A stretch of 64,000 bases of DNA from the NCBI RefSeq assembly GCF_900141985.1, contig NZ_FQZK01000013.1, positions 62,001-126,000 on the forward strand, read 5' to 3'. Positions 27,206-35,378 of this stretch are shown here, one piece after another. Position numbers and translations under genes: made by a program. The first letter of the stretch is position 1, and each line of letters begins with the position of its first letter. Below the pieces are notes generated by a model. It ran no database searches, was not told where the DNA came from, and saw only the letters and a program-made list of their open reading frames with translations. Source of the DNA: Nocardiopsis flavescens (GTDB lineage: Bacteria; Actinomycetota; Actinomycetes; Streptosporangiales; Streptosporangiaceae).

Positions 27206-27865
27206 TCAGGCGTCCGGGGCCCGCGCCTCCCACGGGCGCGGGGCGTCCGCCGTGGCCAGGGCCGACAGGCGCGAGGCCACGGCGGCGCGCGCCAGGGCGT
27301 AGGGGCGCTCCAGGTCGTCCTCCAGCAGGGAGTCGGAGTTGGCGGCCTCCAGGAACGACGCCAGCTCGAACACCAGCAGGTCCACGTCGGTGTCCGCGGC
27401 CAGCTCGCCCAGCTGCACGGCGTCGGCGGCGCTGCGGGCGAGCAGGTCGCGCCACTCCCGGCGGGCCCGGACCAGGGAGTCGCGCACCCGGCCCGGGCGG
27501 GACTCGAACTCGGCGTTGACCGTGTAGAAGAAGCAGCCGCCCGGGAAGACCCGCCCCCGCGAGTACGCGGACCAGTCCTCGAACAGCCGCCAGAGGCGGC
27601 AGACCCCGGGCCGCGCCTCCAGGGCACCGCTCACCACGTGGTCGGCGAAGATGCGGCGCCCGGCGCGGACGGCGGCGAGCTGCAACTCCTCCTTGGAGCC
27701 GAAGTGGGCGAACACCCCGCTCTTGCTCACCGAGAGCTCCTTGGCCAGGCGGCCCAGGGAGAGCCCCTCCAGCCCCTCCACCGAGGCGATGTCCACCGCG
27801 CGGCGCAGCACGGCGCGCCGCGTCTGGTCGCCGCGCTGCACGCGGCCGTCGGTCCGGCTCGTCAT
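27206..27865 (-). CDS. TetR-family transcriptional regulator
   Basis: A 219-residue repressor. The N-terminal helix-turn-helix (about 12-58) includes VLRRAVDIASVEGLEGLSLG and LAKELSVSKSGVFAHFGSKEEL. The C-terminal ligand domain contains FPGGCFFYTVNAEF and resembles the TetR_C_6-type group. ATG 27865 has GGGAGG eight bases upstream; the reading frame is open further back. It is divergent from two duplicated hydrolase genes, and a perfect TetR-type dyad lies in the gap, so autoregulation and repression of the hydrolases are likely. Ends 25 bases from the kinase stop codon. Confidence 0.9.
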   Translation of the reverse strand: MTSRTDGRVQRGDQTRRAVLRRAVDIASVEGLEGLSLGRLAKELSVSKSGVFAHFGSKEELQLAAVRAGRRIFADHVVSGALEARPGVCRLWRLFEDWSAYSRGRVFPGGCFFYTVNAEFESRPGRVRDSLVRARREWRDLLARSAADAVQLGELAADTDVDLLVFELASFLEAANSDSLLEDDLERPYALARAAVASRLSALATADAPRPWEARAPDA

Positions 27866-27970
27866 GTGCGCGCCTCCCGAGCCGCCCCGCGGCGGCCGTT
27901 GTTCGGACGACAGGTCGGTCACCGGGCCACGATAGCCGCTACTTGACGTCCGACCCCTGCCGAACAAATA

Positions 27971-27989
27971 ATACGATCGTTCGTATACT
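27971..27989. promoter_or_regulatory. TetR operator overlapping the hydrolase promoter
   Basis: ATACGA-TCGT-TCGTAT (27971-27986) is a perfect dyad. A -10 hexamer TATACT (27984-27989) overlaps its right arm and points at the hydrolase gene starting at 28010. A repressor bound here would block RNA polymerase. The neighbouring divergent TetR gene is the obvious source. Confidence 0.65.
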
Positions 27990-28009
27990 TTGTGAAGCAG
28001 AGGAGCCCC

Positions 28010-28906
28010 ATGGGCGCGTTCACGTCCCTTCCCCTCGTCGGCGCCGCCGTCAACGCCGTCGCGCTCCCCGCCCCGCGCCTGGCCGGATCGCTGTCCCGCA
28101 GGATGTGGGCGCTCCCCGGCCCGCCCCGGGCCGTCCGCGACGCGGACCGGGAACTGCACGAGGCCGCGGACACCGCCACGGTCCGCCTGGACGGCTGGGA
28201 GGTGGCCACCTACGCCTGGGGCGACACCTCGCGCCCGGTGCTGCTCGTCCACGGGTGGCGCTCGCGCGCCCTGCGCTTCGCCCCGCTCGTCCGCCGCCTG
28301 GTCGACCTCGGATACGGCCCGGTCTCCTGGGACGCCCCGGGACACGGCGCGACGCCCGGGCCGGTGGGGACCATCCTCGACGCGCTCCGGATCCAGCGCC
28401 TCCTCCAGGAGCGCCACGGCCGCTTCCACGCCGTCGTCGCCCACTCCCTGGGCGCCCCCTTCGCCGTCCACGCCCTGCGCGAGGGCCTGGAGGCCGACCG
28501 GGCCGTCCTCCTCGCCGGGGTGTCGGACTTCGACTACCTCATCACCGCCTTCTCCGACGCCCTGCGCCTGGGCCCCCGCGCCCGGGCGGCGCTGCGCACC
28601 GCCGTGGAGCGCCACTACTTCGACGCGGACCCCGCGGTGTGGGAGCGCTTCTCCGCCACCCACCGCATCGACACCCTCGAACAGCCCTTCCTCCTGCTGC
28701 ACGACGACACCGACGAGGTCGTGCCCTTCGCGCACTCCCTGCGCACCCTCGAACACCTCGGCGGCCGGGGGCGGATGATCGCCACCACCGGCCTGGGCCA
28801 CAGCGGCGCCCTCTTCGAACGCGAGCACCTGGACGCCATCGCCGCCTTCGTCCGGGGCGCCGACCTGCCCGCGCCCGCCGCCCCGGACGGGCTCCGGACC
28901 GCGTGA
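28010..28906 (+). CDS. Alpha/beta-fold hydrolase (first of duplicated pair)
   Basis: A 298-residue serine hydrolase. Oxyanion motif LLVHGWRSRA, nucleophile elbow AHSLG, acid Asp in LLLHDDTDEVVP and His in TGLGHSG form a complete triad. No signal peptide is clear; the N-terminus (FTSLPLVGAAVNAVAL) is mildly hydrophobic. ATG 28010 follows an AGAGGAG site by five bases. It shares strong similarity with the next gene, so the two arose by duplication. Substrate unknown; possibly an ester or lactone, since expression is probably released by a small ligand of the divergent TetR. Confidence 0.88.
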   Translation: MGAFTSLPLVGAAVNAVALPAPRLAGSLSRRMWALPGPPRAVRDADRELHEAADTATVRLDGWEVATYAWGDTSRPVLLVHGWRSRALRFAPLVRRLVDLGYGPVSWDAPGHGATPGPVGTILDALRIQRLLQERHGRFHAVVAHSLGAPFAVHALREGLEADRAVLLAGVSDFDYLITAFSDALRLGPRARAALRTAVERHYFDADPAVWERFSATHRIDTLEQPFLLLHDDTDEVVPFAHSLRTLEHLGGRGRMIATTGLGHSGALFEREHLDAIAAFVRGADLPAPAAPDGLRTA

Positions 28907-28964
28907 ACCCGGGCGGCGCGGGCACCGGGCCCGCCGCCGCCTCCCCGACCGAGGAGGAGACCCC

Positions 28965-29813
28965 ATGACCACCGCCCCGCACCCGATCGACCTGGAGGCC
29001 CTGGCCGTCACCGCCCCGCGCGTGGCGGGCGAGCGTGCCATGCGCCTGTGGAGCGACCCGGGCGACACCCCGGCGACCGACCGCGACCGCGACGTGCACG
29101 AGAGCGCCCGCGTCGACCACCTCGGGCACCGGCACTGGCGGGTCGCCGCGTACACCTGGGGCACGGGCGGCCGCCCCGTCCTCCTGGTCCACGGCTGGGG
29201 CTCGCGCGCCTCCCGCCTGGCGCCGCTCGTGCGGGCGCTCACCGCGGCGGGCCACACCGTCGTCTCCTGGGACGCCCCGGGGCACGGCGCCACCGGCGGC
29301 CCCGCGGGGTCGGTCCTGGACGCGCTGGCCGTCGCCCGCGCGCTCCAGGAGCGGCACGGTGACTTCGCGGCCGTGGTCGGCCACTCCCTGGGGGCGCTGT
29401 TCGCCACCCACCTGGTGCGCGGGGGCGTCCGGGCCGACCGCCTGGTCCTGCTGTCGGCGATGGCCGACTTCGAGGGCACCGTCGACGGCTTCGTCGCCGC
29501 CCACGGCTGGGGGCCGCGGGTGAACCGGGCCCTGCGCCGGGCGGTCGAGGACGCCTGGTTCGACGGGGACCGGGAGGTGTGGCGGCGCTACGCCACCGTG
29601 CGCGACGCCGACGCCCTGGGGGTGCCCGCGCTGCTCTTCCACGACGTCGACGACACGCGGGTCCCCCACTCCGAGTCCGTGCGCGTCCTCGCCGCCATGG
29701 GCCCGGGGGCGAGCATGGTCGACACGGCGGGCCTCGGACACAACCGCATCCTCGCCGACCCCGGCGTCCTGGAGCGGATCACCGCGTTCCTCGGCCCGGC
29801 CGCCGCCCGGTGA
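28965..29813 (+). CDS. Alpha/beta-fold hydrolase (second of duplicated pair)
   Basis: A 282-residue paralogue of the preceding gene, 58 bases downstream in the same operon. Motifs: LLVHGWGSRASRLAPLV, nucleophile elbow GHSLG, acid in LLFHDVDDTRVPHSES, catalytic His in TAGLGHN. A GAGGAGGAG site precedes ATG 28965. Its last 35 bases overlap the end of the convergent P-loop kinase gene. Confidence 0.88.
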   Translation: MTTAPHPIDLEALAVTAPRVAGERAMRLWSDPGDTPATDRDRDVHESARVDHLGHRHWRVAAYTWGTGGRPVLLVHGWGSRASRLAPLVRALTAAGHTVVSWDAPGHGATGGPAGSVLDALAVARALQERHGDFAAVVGHSLGALFATHLVRGGVRADRLVLLSAMADFEGTVDGFVAAHGWGPRVNRALRRAVEDAWFDGDREVWRRYATVRDADALGVPALLFHDVDDTRVPHSESVRVLAAMGPGASMVDTAGLGHNRILADPGVLERITAFLGPAAAR

Positions 29814-30411
29814 GGCCCGGCCCCCCGTTGCCCACGACGGCGTCCGCGTGCTCCCGGGGGCGCTCGGCGGCGTAGAACCGCGCCTCCTGCTCGGCCCAGA
29901 CCCGCCGGTAGGGGGCGTACACCGCGGCGTCCGCGCGGGAGTCCAGCCGCCGGTCCCGCACCGCCCGGGGTGCCTCCACCCACACCATCAGATCGAGGTA
30001 GGGGCGCACCGCGCGGGCGCCGGACCCGCACCCCTCCACCACCAGGACCCCTCCCGACGCCACCGGCCCCGGCGGCTCCGCCTCGCGCGCGCCGAACCCG
30101 CCGCGCTCCCAGTCGTAGCGCCGCCAGCGCGCCCGGCCCCCGGACCGCAGCGGTTCCAGCACCCACTCCACGAGCAGGCGCGGGGCCCGCTCCAGTCCGT
30201 GCCACCCCGGGTACAGGTCCTCCATCGGCAGGACGGCCGCGGCCTCGCCCCGTGCGACCAGCGCCGCGCGCAGCCGCTCCGCCACCGTGCTCTTGCCCGA
30301 ACCCGAGCGTCCCTCCACGGCGACGACGCGCACGCGGGGGCCGCGGGGCACGGCCCCGGCCAGCCTGGTGTCCCAGTCGTCATGGTCGGTCGCCACGTGG
30401 AGCACGGTCAC
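29779..30411 (-). CDS. Uridine-kinase-like P-loop NTPase
   Basis: A 210-residue cytosolic P-loop kinase. Walker A GRSGSGKST near residue 34, then MEDLYPGWHGLERAP (the DxY-type substrate loop of uridine kinase and phosphoribulokinase relatives) and VLVVEGCGSGA as Walker B region; the lid contains Arg-rich VRDRRLDSR. Probably a nucleoside or small-molecule kinase; true uridine kinases have further motifs that I cannot confirm. GTG 30411 lies six bases after a TAGGGT hexamer, so it is leaderless. The 3' end overlaps the convergent hydrolase gene by 35 bases. Confidence 0.75.
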   Translation of the reverse strand: MTVLHVATDHDDWDTRLAGAVPRGPRVRVVAVEGRSGSGKSTVAERLRAALVARGEAAAVLPMEDLYPGWHGLERAPRLLVEWVLEPLRSGGRARWRRYDWERGGFGAREAEPPGPVASGGVLVVEGCGSGARAVRPYLDLMVWVEAPRAVRDRRLDSRADAAVYAPYRRVWAEQEARFYAAERPREHADAVVGNGGPGLTGRRPGRGTR

Positions 30412-30417
30412 CTTCGG

Positions 30418-30423
30418 ACCCTA
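30418..30423 (-). promoter_or_regulatory. -10 element for leaderless P-loop kinase gene
   Basis: On the minus strand TAGGGT, six bases, then GTG 30411. It lies next to the GTGTTCAGG motif (30426-30434) of the divergent ROK gene. Confidence 0.45.
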
Positions 30424-30425
30424 AC

Positions 30426-30458
30426 GTGTTCAGGTGGGCGGTTTCCGCTTGCGTTCAA
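30426..30458 (+). promoter_or_regulatory. Candidate ROK operator upstream of the ROK gene
   Basis: Contains GTGTTCAGG (30426-30434) and TTGCGTTCAA (30449-30458). Both motifs recur upstream of xylF (31884-31892 and, inverted, 31854-31862). A likely -10, TAGCAT, lies at 30465-30470. Best read as a shared binding site for the ROK protein. Confidence 0.5.
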
Positions 30459-30523
30459 TCCTTGTAGCATTCGACACGGAAGGCACGGCGCCTCGTGCCG
30501 CGACCGATCGAAGGGGACTCCCG

Positions 30524-31699
30524 GTGACCGACACCGCAGTGACGCCGGGATCCCAGTCCGCCCTGCGGCAGGCCAACGAGCGCCGCGTGGTCGAGGTCCT
30601 GCGCCGCGACGGCACGCGCACCCAGGCGGAACTGGCCCGGGCCACCGGGCTGTCGGCGGCCAGCGTCTCCAACATCGTGCGGGGCCTGCGCGCCGCGGGC
30701 ACCGTCGCCGTCCACGACACCTCCTCCAACGGCCGCCGGGCCCGCGCCGTCACCCTGGTGCGCCCGCCCGGGACCGTGGTGGCGATCGACTTCGCCCCCG
30801 AGCGGGTCACGGTCGCCCTCGGGGACAGCGAGGGCAACATGCTGGCCCGCGAGGAGATCGAGTACGACGTGGCGGCCGACGCCGACCGCGGGGTGCGCCG
30901 GGCCTCCTGGCTGGCCGAGACCGCCCTGCTGCGGGCGCGCATCGACCTGTCCACGGTGGCCTCGGTGGTGGCGTCGGTCCCCGGCCCCATCGACCCGCAC
31001 AGCGGTGAGGTCGGCGGGATCTCCTGCCTGCCCAGGTGGGCGGGCTTCCGGCCGGCCGCGGCGCTGGGCGAGCGGCTGGGCGTGCCGGTCATCGCCGAGA
31101 ACGACGCCAACCTCGCGGTCCTGGCCGAGCTGCACAAGGGGGCGGGGCAGGGCGCCGACCACCTCATCCACCTGGTCATCAGCGACGGGGTGGGCGCGGG
31201 CATCATCATCGCGGGGACGCTCTTTCGCGGGGCGGGCGGAACCGCGGGCGAGGTCGGGCACATCGCGCTGGACCAGCGCGGGCAGGTGTGCCGCTGCGGC
31301 AACCGCGGCTGCCTGGAGACCTTCGTGGGCGCGGGGTACCTGATGGACATGCTCCCGCAGAACTCCTACGTCTCCCACGGGCCCGGCCCGGCCGGGGTGG
31401 AGGACCTGGTGGGAGCGGCCCGCTCGGGCGACCCCGGGTGCCGCCGCATCATCGCGGAGGCGGGCACGGCCCTGGGGCAGGGCCTGGCGATCATGGCCAA
31501 CCTGTTCAACCCCGACCGGGTGATCGTCGGCGGCGAGCTGTCCGAGGCCGGCGAGCTGCTGCTCGACCCGATGCGCCGGGCGATGGAGCTGGGGGCGCTG
31601 GGCAGCGCCCTGTCCCGGCTCGAACTCGTCCGCGGCGAACTGGGACGCGATGCCTCCCTGTACGGGGCCCTGCGCATGGCGGCGCAGAGCACCCGCTGA
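30524..31699 (+). CDS. ROK-family transcriptional regulator (Rok7B7/XylR-like)
   Basis: A 391-residue ROK repressor. Winged helix-turn-helix at about 15-75 (RRVVEVLRRDGTRTQAELARATGLSAASVSNIVRGL), then a sugar-kinase-like ROK domain with the ATP-fold start VVAIDF, the NDANLAVLAE motif and the zinc site CRCGNRGCLE. Like other ROK regulators it may bind a sugar or sugar phosphate. It lies directly upstream of xylFGH, the same arrangement as rok7B7-xylFGH in Streptomyces coelicolor, where Rok7B7 controls xylose transport and links carbon supply to development (established knowledge). GTG 30524 is preceded by AAGGGGA. Confidence 0.92.
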   Translation: MTDTAVTPGSQSALRQANERRVVEVLRRDGTRTQAELARATGLSAASVSNIVRGLRAAGTVAVHDTSSNGRRARAVTLVRPPGTVVAIDFAPERVTVALGDSEGNMLAREEIEYDVAADADRGVRRASWLAETALLRARIDLSTVASVVASVPGPIDPHSGEVGGISCLPRWAGFRPAAALGERLGVPVIAENDANLAVLAELHKGAGQGADHLIHLVISDGVGAGIIIAGTLFRGAGGTAGEVGHIALDQRGQVCRCGNRGCLETFVGAGYLMDMLPQNSYVSHGPGPAGVEDLVGAARSGDPGCRRIIAEAGTALGQGLAIMANLFNPDRVIVGGELSEAGELLLDPMRRAMELGALGSALSRLELVRGELGRDASLYGALRMAAQSTR

Positions 31700-31714
31700 G
31701 CGACGCAGCGTCGC
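31700..31714 (+). terminator. Small stem-loop terminator after the ROK gene
   Basis: Seven-base arms (31700-31706, 31708-31714) directly after the stop, followed by CGTTTCCCCCTTCTT, a modest pyrimidine tail. Confidence 0.5.
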
Positions 31715-31853
31715 CGTTTCCCCCTTCTTGGTGTTCTCCTGGTGAAGCTTTGTGCTGACCATGTGTGGTCATTTGCGTTCTTTGCGTGCATGCTGGCTCG
31801 GGGGTCTCGTTCAAGGATGTGCTGTGACCTGCGCTTTCTTTGTTTTTAGTGCC

Positions 31854-31892
31854 TGAACGCAATATCCGTGATGTTTCGGTTATGTGTTCAGG
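31854..31892 (+). promoter_or_regulatory. Candidate ROK operator upstream of xylF
   Basis: TGAACGCAA (31854-31862) and GTGTTCAGG (31884-31892) form a spaced inverted pair (TGAAC ... GTTCA); a further TTGCGTTC lies at 31773-31780. The right motif touches the -35 hexamer of the xylF promoter. The same words occur upstream of the ROK gene. Confidence 0.5.
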
Positions 31893-31894
31893 AG

Positions 31895-31923
31895 TTGACG
31901 ACAAGGCCGCAGAGAGGTCTACT
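31895..31923 (+). promoter_or_regulatory. xylFGH promoter
   Basis: TTGACG (31895-31900), 17-base spacer, TCTACT (31918-31923). A good sigma-70/HrdB-type promoter, giving a leader of about 50 bases before the TTG start of xylF. Confidence 0.65.
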
Positions 31924-31979
31924 TCACAACATCACTCGCGAGTTCACATCCGTCCCCCGCACGTAAGAAAGGTGCAGCG

Positions 31980-33122
31980 TTGAGTACACGCACCGCACAC
32001 CGACGCATGGTCGCCGCGGGCTTCGCCGCCGCAGGCGCCGCCCTCACCCTTCTCGTCTCCGGTTGTGGTTCGCTCACCACCTCGGGCGAGGACGCCGAGA
32101 GGGAGACCCACAGCGTCGAAGAGGGCTTCCACGTCGGCCTCCTCCTGCCCGAGCTCCAGACCGCCCGCTACGAGGCGTTCGACAAGCCCTTCTTCGAGGA
32201 GGCGCTGAACGAGCTCTGCCCCGCCTGCGAGCTCTCCTACGCCAACGCCGACCAGGACGTCGACGAGCAGCAGACCCAGGCCCAGGCCATGCTCACCGAC
32301 GGGGTGGACGTCCTGGTCCTGGACGCGGTCGACTCCGCCGCCGCCGCCGGAACCGTCAGCGAGGCCCAGTCCCAGGGCGTCCCCGTGGTCGCCTACGACC
32401 GCCTCGCGCAGGGCGGCGTCGACATGTACGTCTCCTTCGACAACCACCGCGTCGGCCAGGTCCAGGCCGAGGCCCTGATCGCGGCCCTGGAGGAGGAGGG
32501 CACCGCCGGAGACGGCCAGATCGTCATGATCAACGGCTCGCCCACCGACCCCAACGCCGCCGACTTCAAGGCCGGCGCCCACGAGATCTTCGACGGCCAG
32601 GTCGAGATCGGCCAGGAGTTCGACACCCCGGACTGGTCCCCGGACCAGGCCAACAGCCAGATGGAGGGCGCCATCACCGCCCTGGGCGTCGACGAGATCG
32701 TCGGCGTCTACTCCGCCAACGACGGCATGGCCTCGGGTATCATCTCGGCGCTGCGCAGCGCCGGCGTCGAGGTCGGCGACCTCCCGCCGGTCACCGGCCA
32801 GGACGCCGAACTCGCCGGCATCCAGCGCATCATCGCGGGCGAGCAGTACATGACCGTGTACAAGGCCATCCAGCCGGAGGCGCAGATCGCCGCCGCCATG
32901 GCCGTGGCGCTGGCCACCGACACCGACCCCGAGCTCGGCGAGTACAGCCTCACCGACGTCGAGGACGCCAACGGCGAGGCCGTCCCCTCCGTCCTGCTGG
33001 AGCCGGTCGCGGTCACCGAGGAGAACGTCGGCGACACCGTCGTGTCGGACGGGATCTACACGATCGAGGAGATCTGCACCGACGACTACGCCGACACCGA
33101 GTTCTGCCAGGAAGCCCTCTAG
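31980..33122 (+). CDS. xylF: Sugar (probably xylose) ABC transporter substrate-binding lipoprotein
   Basis: A 380-residue periplasmic-binding-type protein anchored as a lipoprotein: basic start, hydrophobic core and lipobox LVSGC with Cys at about residue 29. The mature part has the two-lobed RbsB/XylF fold: FHVGLLLPELQTARYEAFDKPFF, then AQAMLTDGVDVLVLDAVDS, VPVVAYDRL, DNHRVGQVQAEALI and GVYSANDGMASG. Xylose is inferred from synteny with Streptomyces xylFGH behind a Rok7B7-like regulator; other pentoses or hexoses remain possible. TTG 31980 is the start, with AAGAAAGG seven bases upstream. A strong hairpin follows before xylG. Confidence 0.88.
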   Translation: MSTRTAHRRMVAAGFAAAGAALTLLVSGCGSLTTSGEDAERETHSVEEGFHVGLLLPELQTARYEAFDKPFFEEALNELCPACELSYANADQDVDEQQTQAQAMLTDGVDVLVLDAVDSAAAAGTVSEAQSQGVPVVAYDRLAQGGVDMYVSFDNHRVGQVQAEALIAALEEEGTAGDGQIVMINGSPTDPNAADFKAGAHEIFDGQVEIGQEFDTPDWSPDQANSQMEGAITALGVDEIVGVYSANDGMASGIISALRSAGVEVGDLPPVTGQDAELAGIQRIIAGEQYMTVYKAIQPEAQIAAAMAVALATDTDPELGEYSLTDVEDANGEAVPSVLLEPVAVTEENVGDTVVSDGIYTIEEICTDDYADTEFCQEAL

Positions 33123-33142
33123 GCACGGTGCGACGCCCCGAC

Positions 33143-33175
33143 GGGGCGGGCGGGCCCCCGCCGCCCGCCCGCCCC
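33143..33175 (+). promoter_or_regulatory. Intercistronic stem-loop between xylF and xylG
   Basis: Perfect 13-base arms (33143-33155, 33163-33175), seven-base loop, in the 84-base gap. Probably a partial terminator or RNA-stabilising element that leaves more xylF than xylGH message, as is common in binding-protein-dependent operons. Confidence 0.55.
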
Positions 33176-33206
33176 GCCCAGGGACGAGAGAAGAGATAAC
33201 GAACGC

Positions 33207-34004
33207 ATGAGTACACCAGTCCTGGAACTGTCCGGGATCTCCAAGACCTTCGGGGCCGTCCGCGCGCTCAGCGACGTCGACTTCCACGTCGCCGAAGGAG
33301 AGGTCGTCGCCCTCCTGGGGGACAACGGCGCAGGTAAGTCCACGCTGGTCAAGGTCATCTCCGGAGCCCACCCCGCCGACAGCGGCGGCGTGATCCGCTG
33401 GGCCGGACAGCCGGTCTCCATCGGTGCCCCCTCCGACGCCCAGCGCCTGGGCATCGCCACCATCTACCAGGACCTCGCCCTGTGCGACAACCTGGACATC
33501 GTCGCCAACCTCTTCCTGGGCAACGAGAAGCTGCACTTCCCCGGCACCCTCGACGAGGTCGAGATGGAGGGCCGCGCCGTGGAGCTCCTCGACTCCCTCT
33601 CGGTGCGCATCCCCAGCCTGCGCGTGCCGGTGGCCTCCCTCTCCGGCGGCCAGCGCCAGATCATCGCCATCGCCCGCTCCCTGCTGGGCCAGCCCCGCGT
33701 GGTGATGCTGGACGAGCCGACCGCCGCCCTGGGCGTCGCCCAGACCGCCCAGGTCCTCGACCTCATCGAGCGGCTGCGCGACCAGGGCCACGGCGTCGTC
33801 CTGATCAGCCACAACATGGCCGACGTCCGTGCGGTGGCCGACCGCGCGGTGGTGCTGCGGCTGGGCCGCAACGCCGGCGACTTCCCCATCGCGGAGACCA
33901 GCTACGAAGAGATCGTGGCCGCCATCACCGGCGCCGCCGACAACCCGGTGAGCCGCCGCACCCAGCGCACCGGTTCCTCGGCCCTGGCCACGGAGGACAA
34001 GTGA
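33207..34004 (+). CDS. xylG: Sugar ABC transporter ATP-binding protein
   Basis: Cytosolic ATPase of 265 residues, a single-domain type (many sugar ATPases of this family, e.g. RbsA, have two fused domains). Walker A LLGDNGAGKST near residue 36, signature LSGGQRQIIAIAR, Walker B VVMLDEPTAALG, switch His in LISHNMADV. Consistent with Streptomyces XylG, also single-domain. GAGAAGAG upstream. Its stop overlaps the xylH start. Confidence 0.9.
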   Translation: MSTPVLELSGISKTFGAVRALSDVDFHVAEGEVVALLGDNGAGKSTLVKVISGAHPADSGGVIRWAGQPVSIGAPSDAQRLGIATIYQDLALCDNLDIVANLFLGNEKLHFPGTLDEVEMEGRAVELLDSLSVRIPSLRVPVASLSGGQRQIIAIARSLLGQPRVVMLDEPTAALGVAQTAQVLDLIERLRDQGHGVVLISHNMADVRAVADRAVVLRLGRNAGDFPIAETSYEEIVAAITGAADNPVSRRTQRTGSSALATEDK

Positions 34005-35284
34005 TGACCCAGCAGACCCCGGTTTCCAAGGCGTCCGGAGAAGGCGGGGCCGCACCGGCCGAACCCGTGCGCGACCCCCGGCTCCTGACCACGGCCGCCT
34101 CTCCCAGGGGCTGGCTCCAGGCCCTGCGGCGCAACCTGCGCAGCGGGGAGCTGGGCCCCATCCCCGTCATCGTGGGACTGCTGCTGATCGCCGTCGTCTT
34201 CCAGTCGATGAACGATCGCTTCCTGTCGCCGCAGAACCTGTCCAACCTGACCGTGCAGATCGCCGCCATCGGCCTGATGACCACCGGCGTCATCATGGTG
34301 CTGCTGCTGGGCGAGATCGACCTGTCCATCGGGTCGGTCGCCGGCCTGTCCGCGGCCGTGCTGGCCGTCCTGGCGGTCAAGCAGGGCGTCCCCGAATGGG
34401 GCGCCATCGCCGCCGCCATCGGCGTCGGCCTGGTCATCGGCCTCCTGCACGGCACGGTCTTCGCCAAACTCGGGGTGCCCGCGTTCGTGGTCACCCTGGC
34501 GGGCCTGCTGGGCTGGCAGGGCGTGCACCTGTACCTGATGGGCGCCGACGGCACCATCAACACCAGCCCCAACGGCGCCATCGCCATGCTCACCCAGACC
34601 TACTTCGTGCCGTTCATGGGCTGGATCCTGGCGGCGGTCGCGGTGCTCCTGTACGTCCTGTCGGTGTTCCTGGTCGAGCGGCGCCGCCGCCTGGCCCGCC
34701 TGCCGTACAAGCCGCTGAGCGAGATCGCGTTCCGGGCCGCGCTGCTGGCCCTGCCGATCCTGGGCGGGGTGTGGGTGCTCAACCAGTACAAGGGCGTGCC
34801 GCTGGCCTTCCTGATCTTCGTGGGCTTCGTGGTCGTCCTGGACCTGGTCCTGCGCAAGACCCGCTACGGCCGCATGGTGTACGCGGTCGGCGGCAACGCC
34901 GAGGCGGCCCGCCGGGCCGGCGTCAACGTGGACCTCATCCGCATCTCGGTGTTCGGCATCGCCTCCACCCTGGCGGCCCTGGGCGGCATCATGCTCGTCT
35001 CGCGCAACTTCGCGGCGAGCGTGTCCACCGGCGGCGGCGCCGAACTCATGATGGCCATCGCGGCCGCGGTGATCGGCGGCACCAGCCTCTTCGGAGGCCG
35101 GGGCAACGCCTACTCCGCGCTGCTGGGCGGCCTGGTCCTGGGCGCCATCACCTCCGGCCTGCTGCTGCTCCAGATGGACACCTCGGTGCGCTTCATGATC
35201 ACCGCGGCCGTCCTGCTCATCGCGGTCATCATCGACGCCGTCTCCCGGAACGGTCGCAAGACCAACGCCAGGGGAGGCGGCTGA
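34004..35284 (+). CDS. xylH: Sugar ABC transporter permease
   Basis: Integral membrane permease of the RbsC/XylH family, 426 residues, about ten to twelve helices. A 60-residue N-terminal tail is followed by IPVIVGLLLIAVVFQSMND, then MVLLLGEIDLSIGSVAGLSA (the family's EIDLSVGS motif), FVVTLAGLLGWQGVHLYLMG and, near the end, the conserved LMMAIAAAVIGGTSLFGGRG. The length exceeds RbsC and fits XylH. ATG 34004 overlaps the xylG stop (ATGA), so the two are coupled. Confidence 0.92.
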   Translation: MTQQTPVSKASGEGGAAPAEPVRDPRLLTTAASPRGWLQALRRNLRSGELGPIPVIVGLLLIAVVFQSMNDRFLSPQNLSNLTVQIAAIGLMTTGVIMVLLLGEIDLSIGSVAGLSAAVLAVLAVKQGVPEWGAIAAAIGVGLVIGLLHGTVFAKLGVPAFVVTLAGLLGWQGVHLYLMGADGTINTSPNGAIAMLTQTYFVPFMGWILAAVAVLLYVLSVFLVERRRRLARLPYKPLSEIAFRAALLALPILGGVWVLNQYKGVPLAFLIFVGFVVVLDLVLRKTRYGRMVYAVGGNAEAARRAGVNVDLIRISVFGIASTLAALGGIMLVSRNFAASVSTGGGAELMMAIAAAVIGGTSLFGGRGNAYSALLGGLVLGAITSGLLLLQMDTSVRFMITAAVLLIAVIIDAVSRNGRKTNARGGG

Positions 35285-35348
35285 CACCGCACCACCCGAC
35301 TCCTCCCGGAAGAGAAGGGGGCGGCGCTCACTCCCCGCCGCCCCCGCG

Positions 35349-35378
35349 CCCCGGTCCGACCCGGTTGTCGGACCGGGG
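35349..35378 (+). terminator. Stem-loop terminator of xylFGH
   Basis: Perfect 12-base arms (35349-35360, 35367-35378), six-base loop, then CCTCGCCTTTCCC. Confidence 0.65.
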
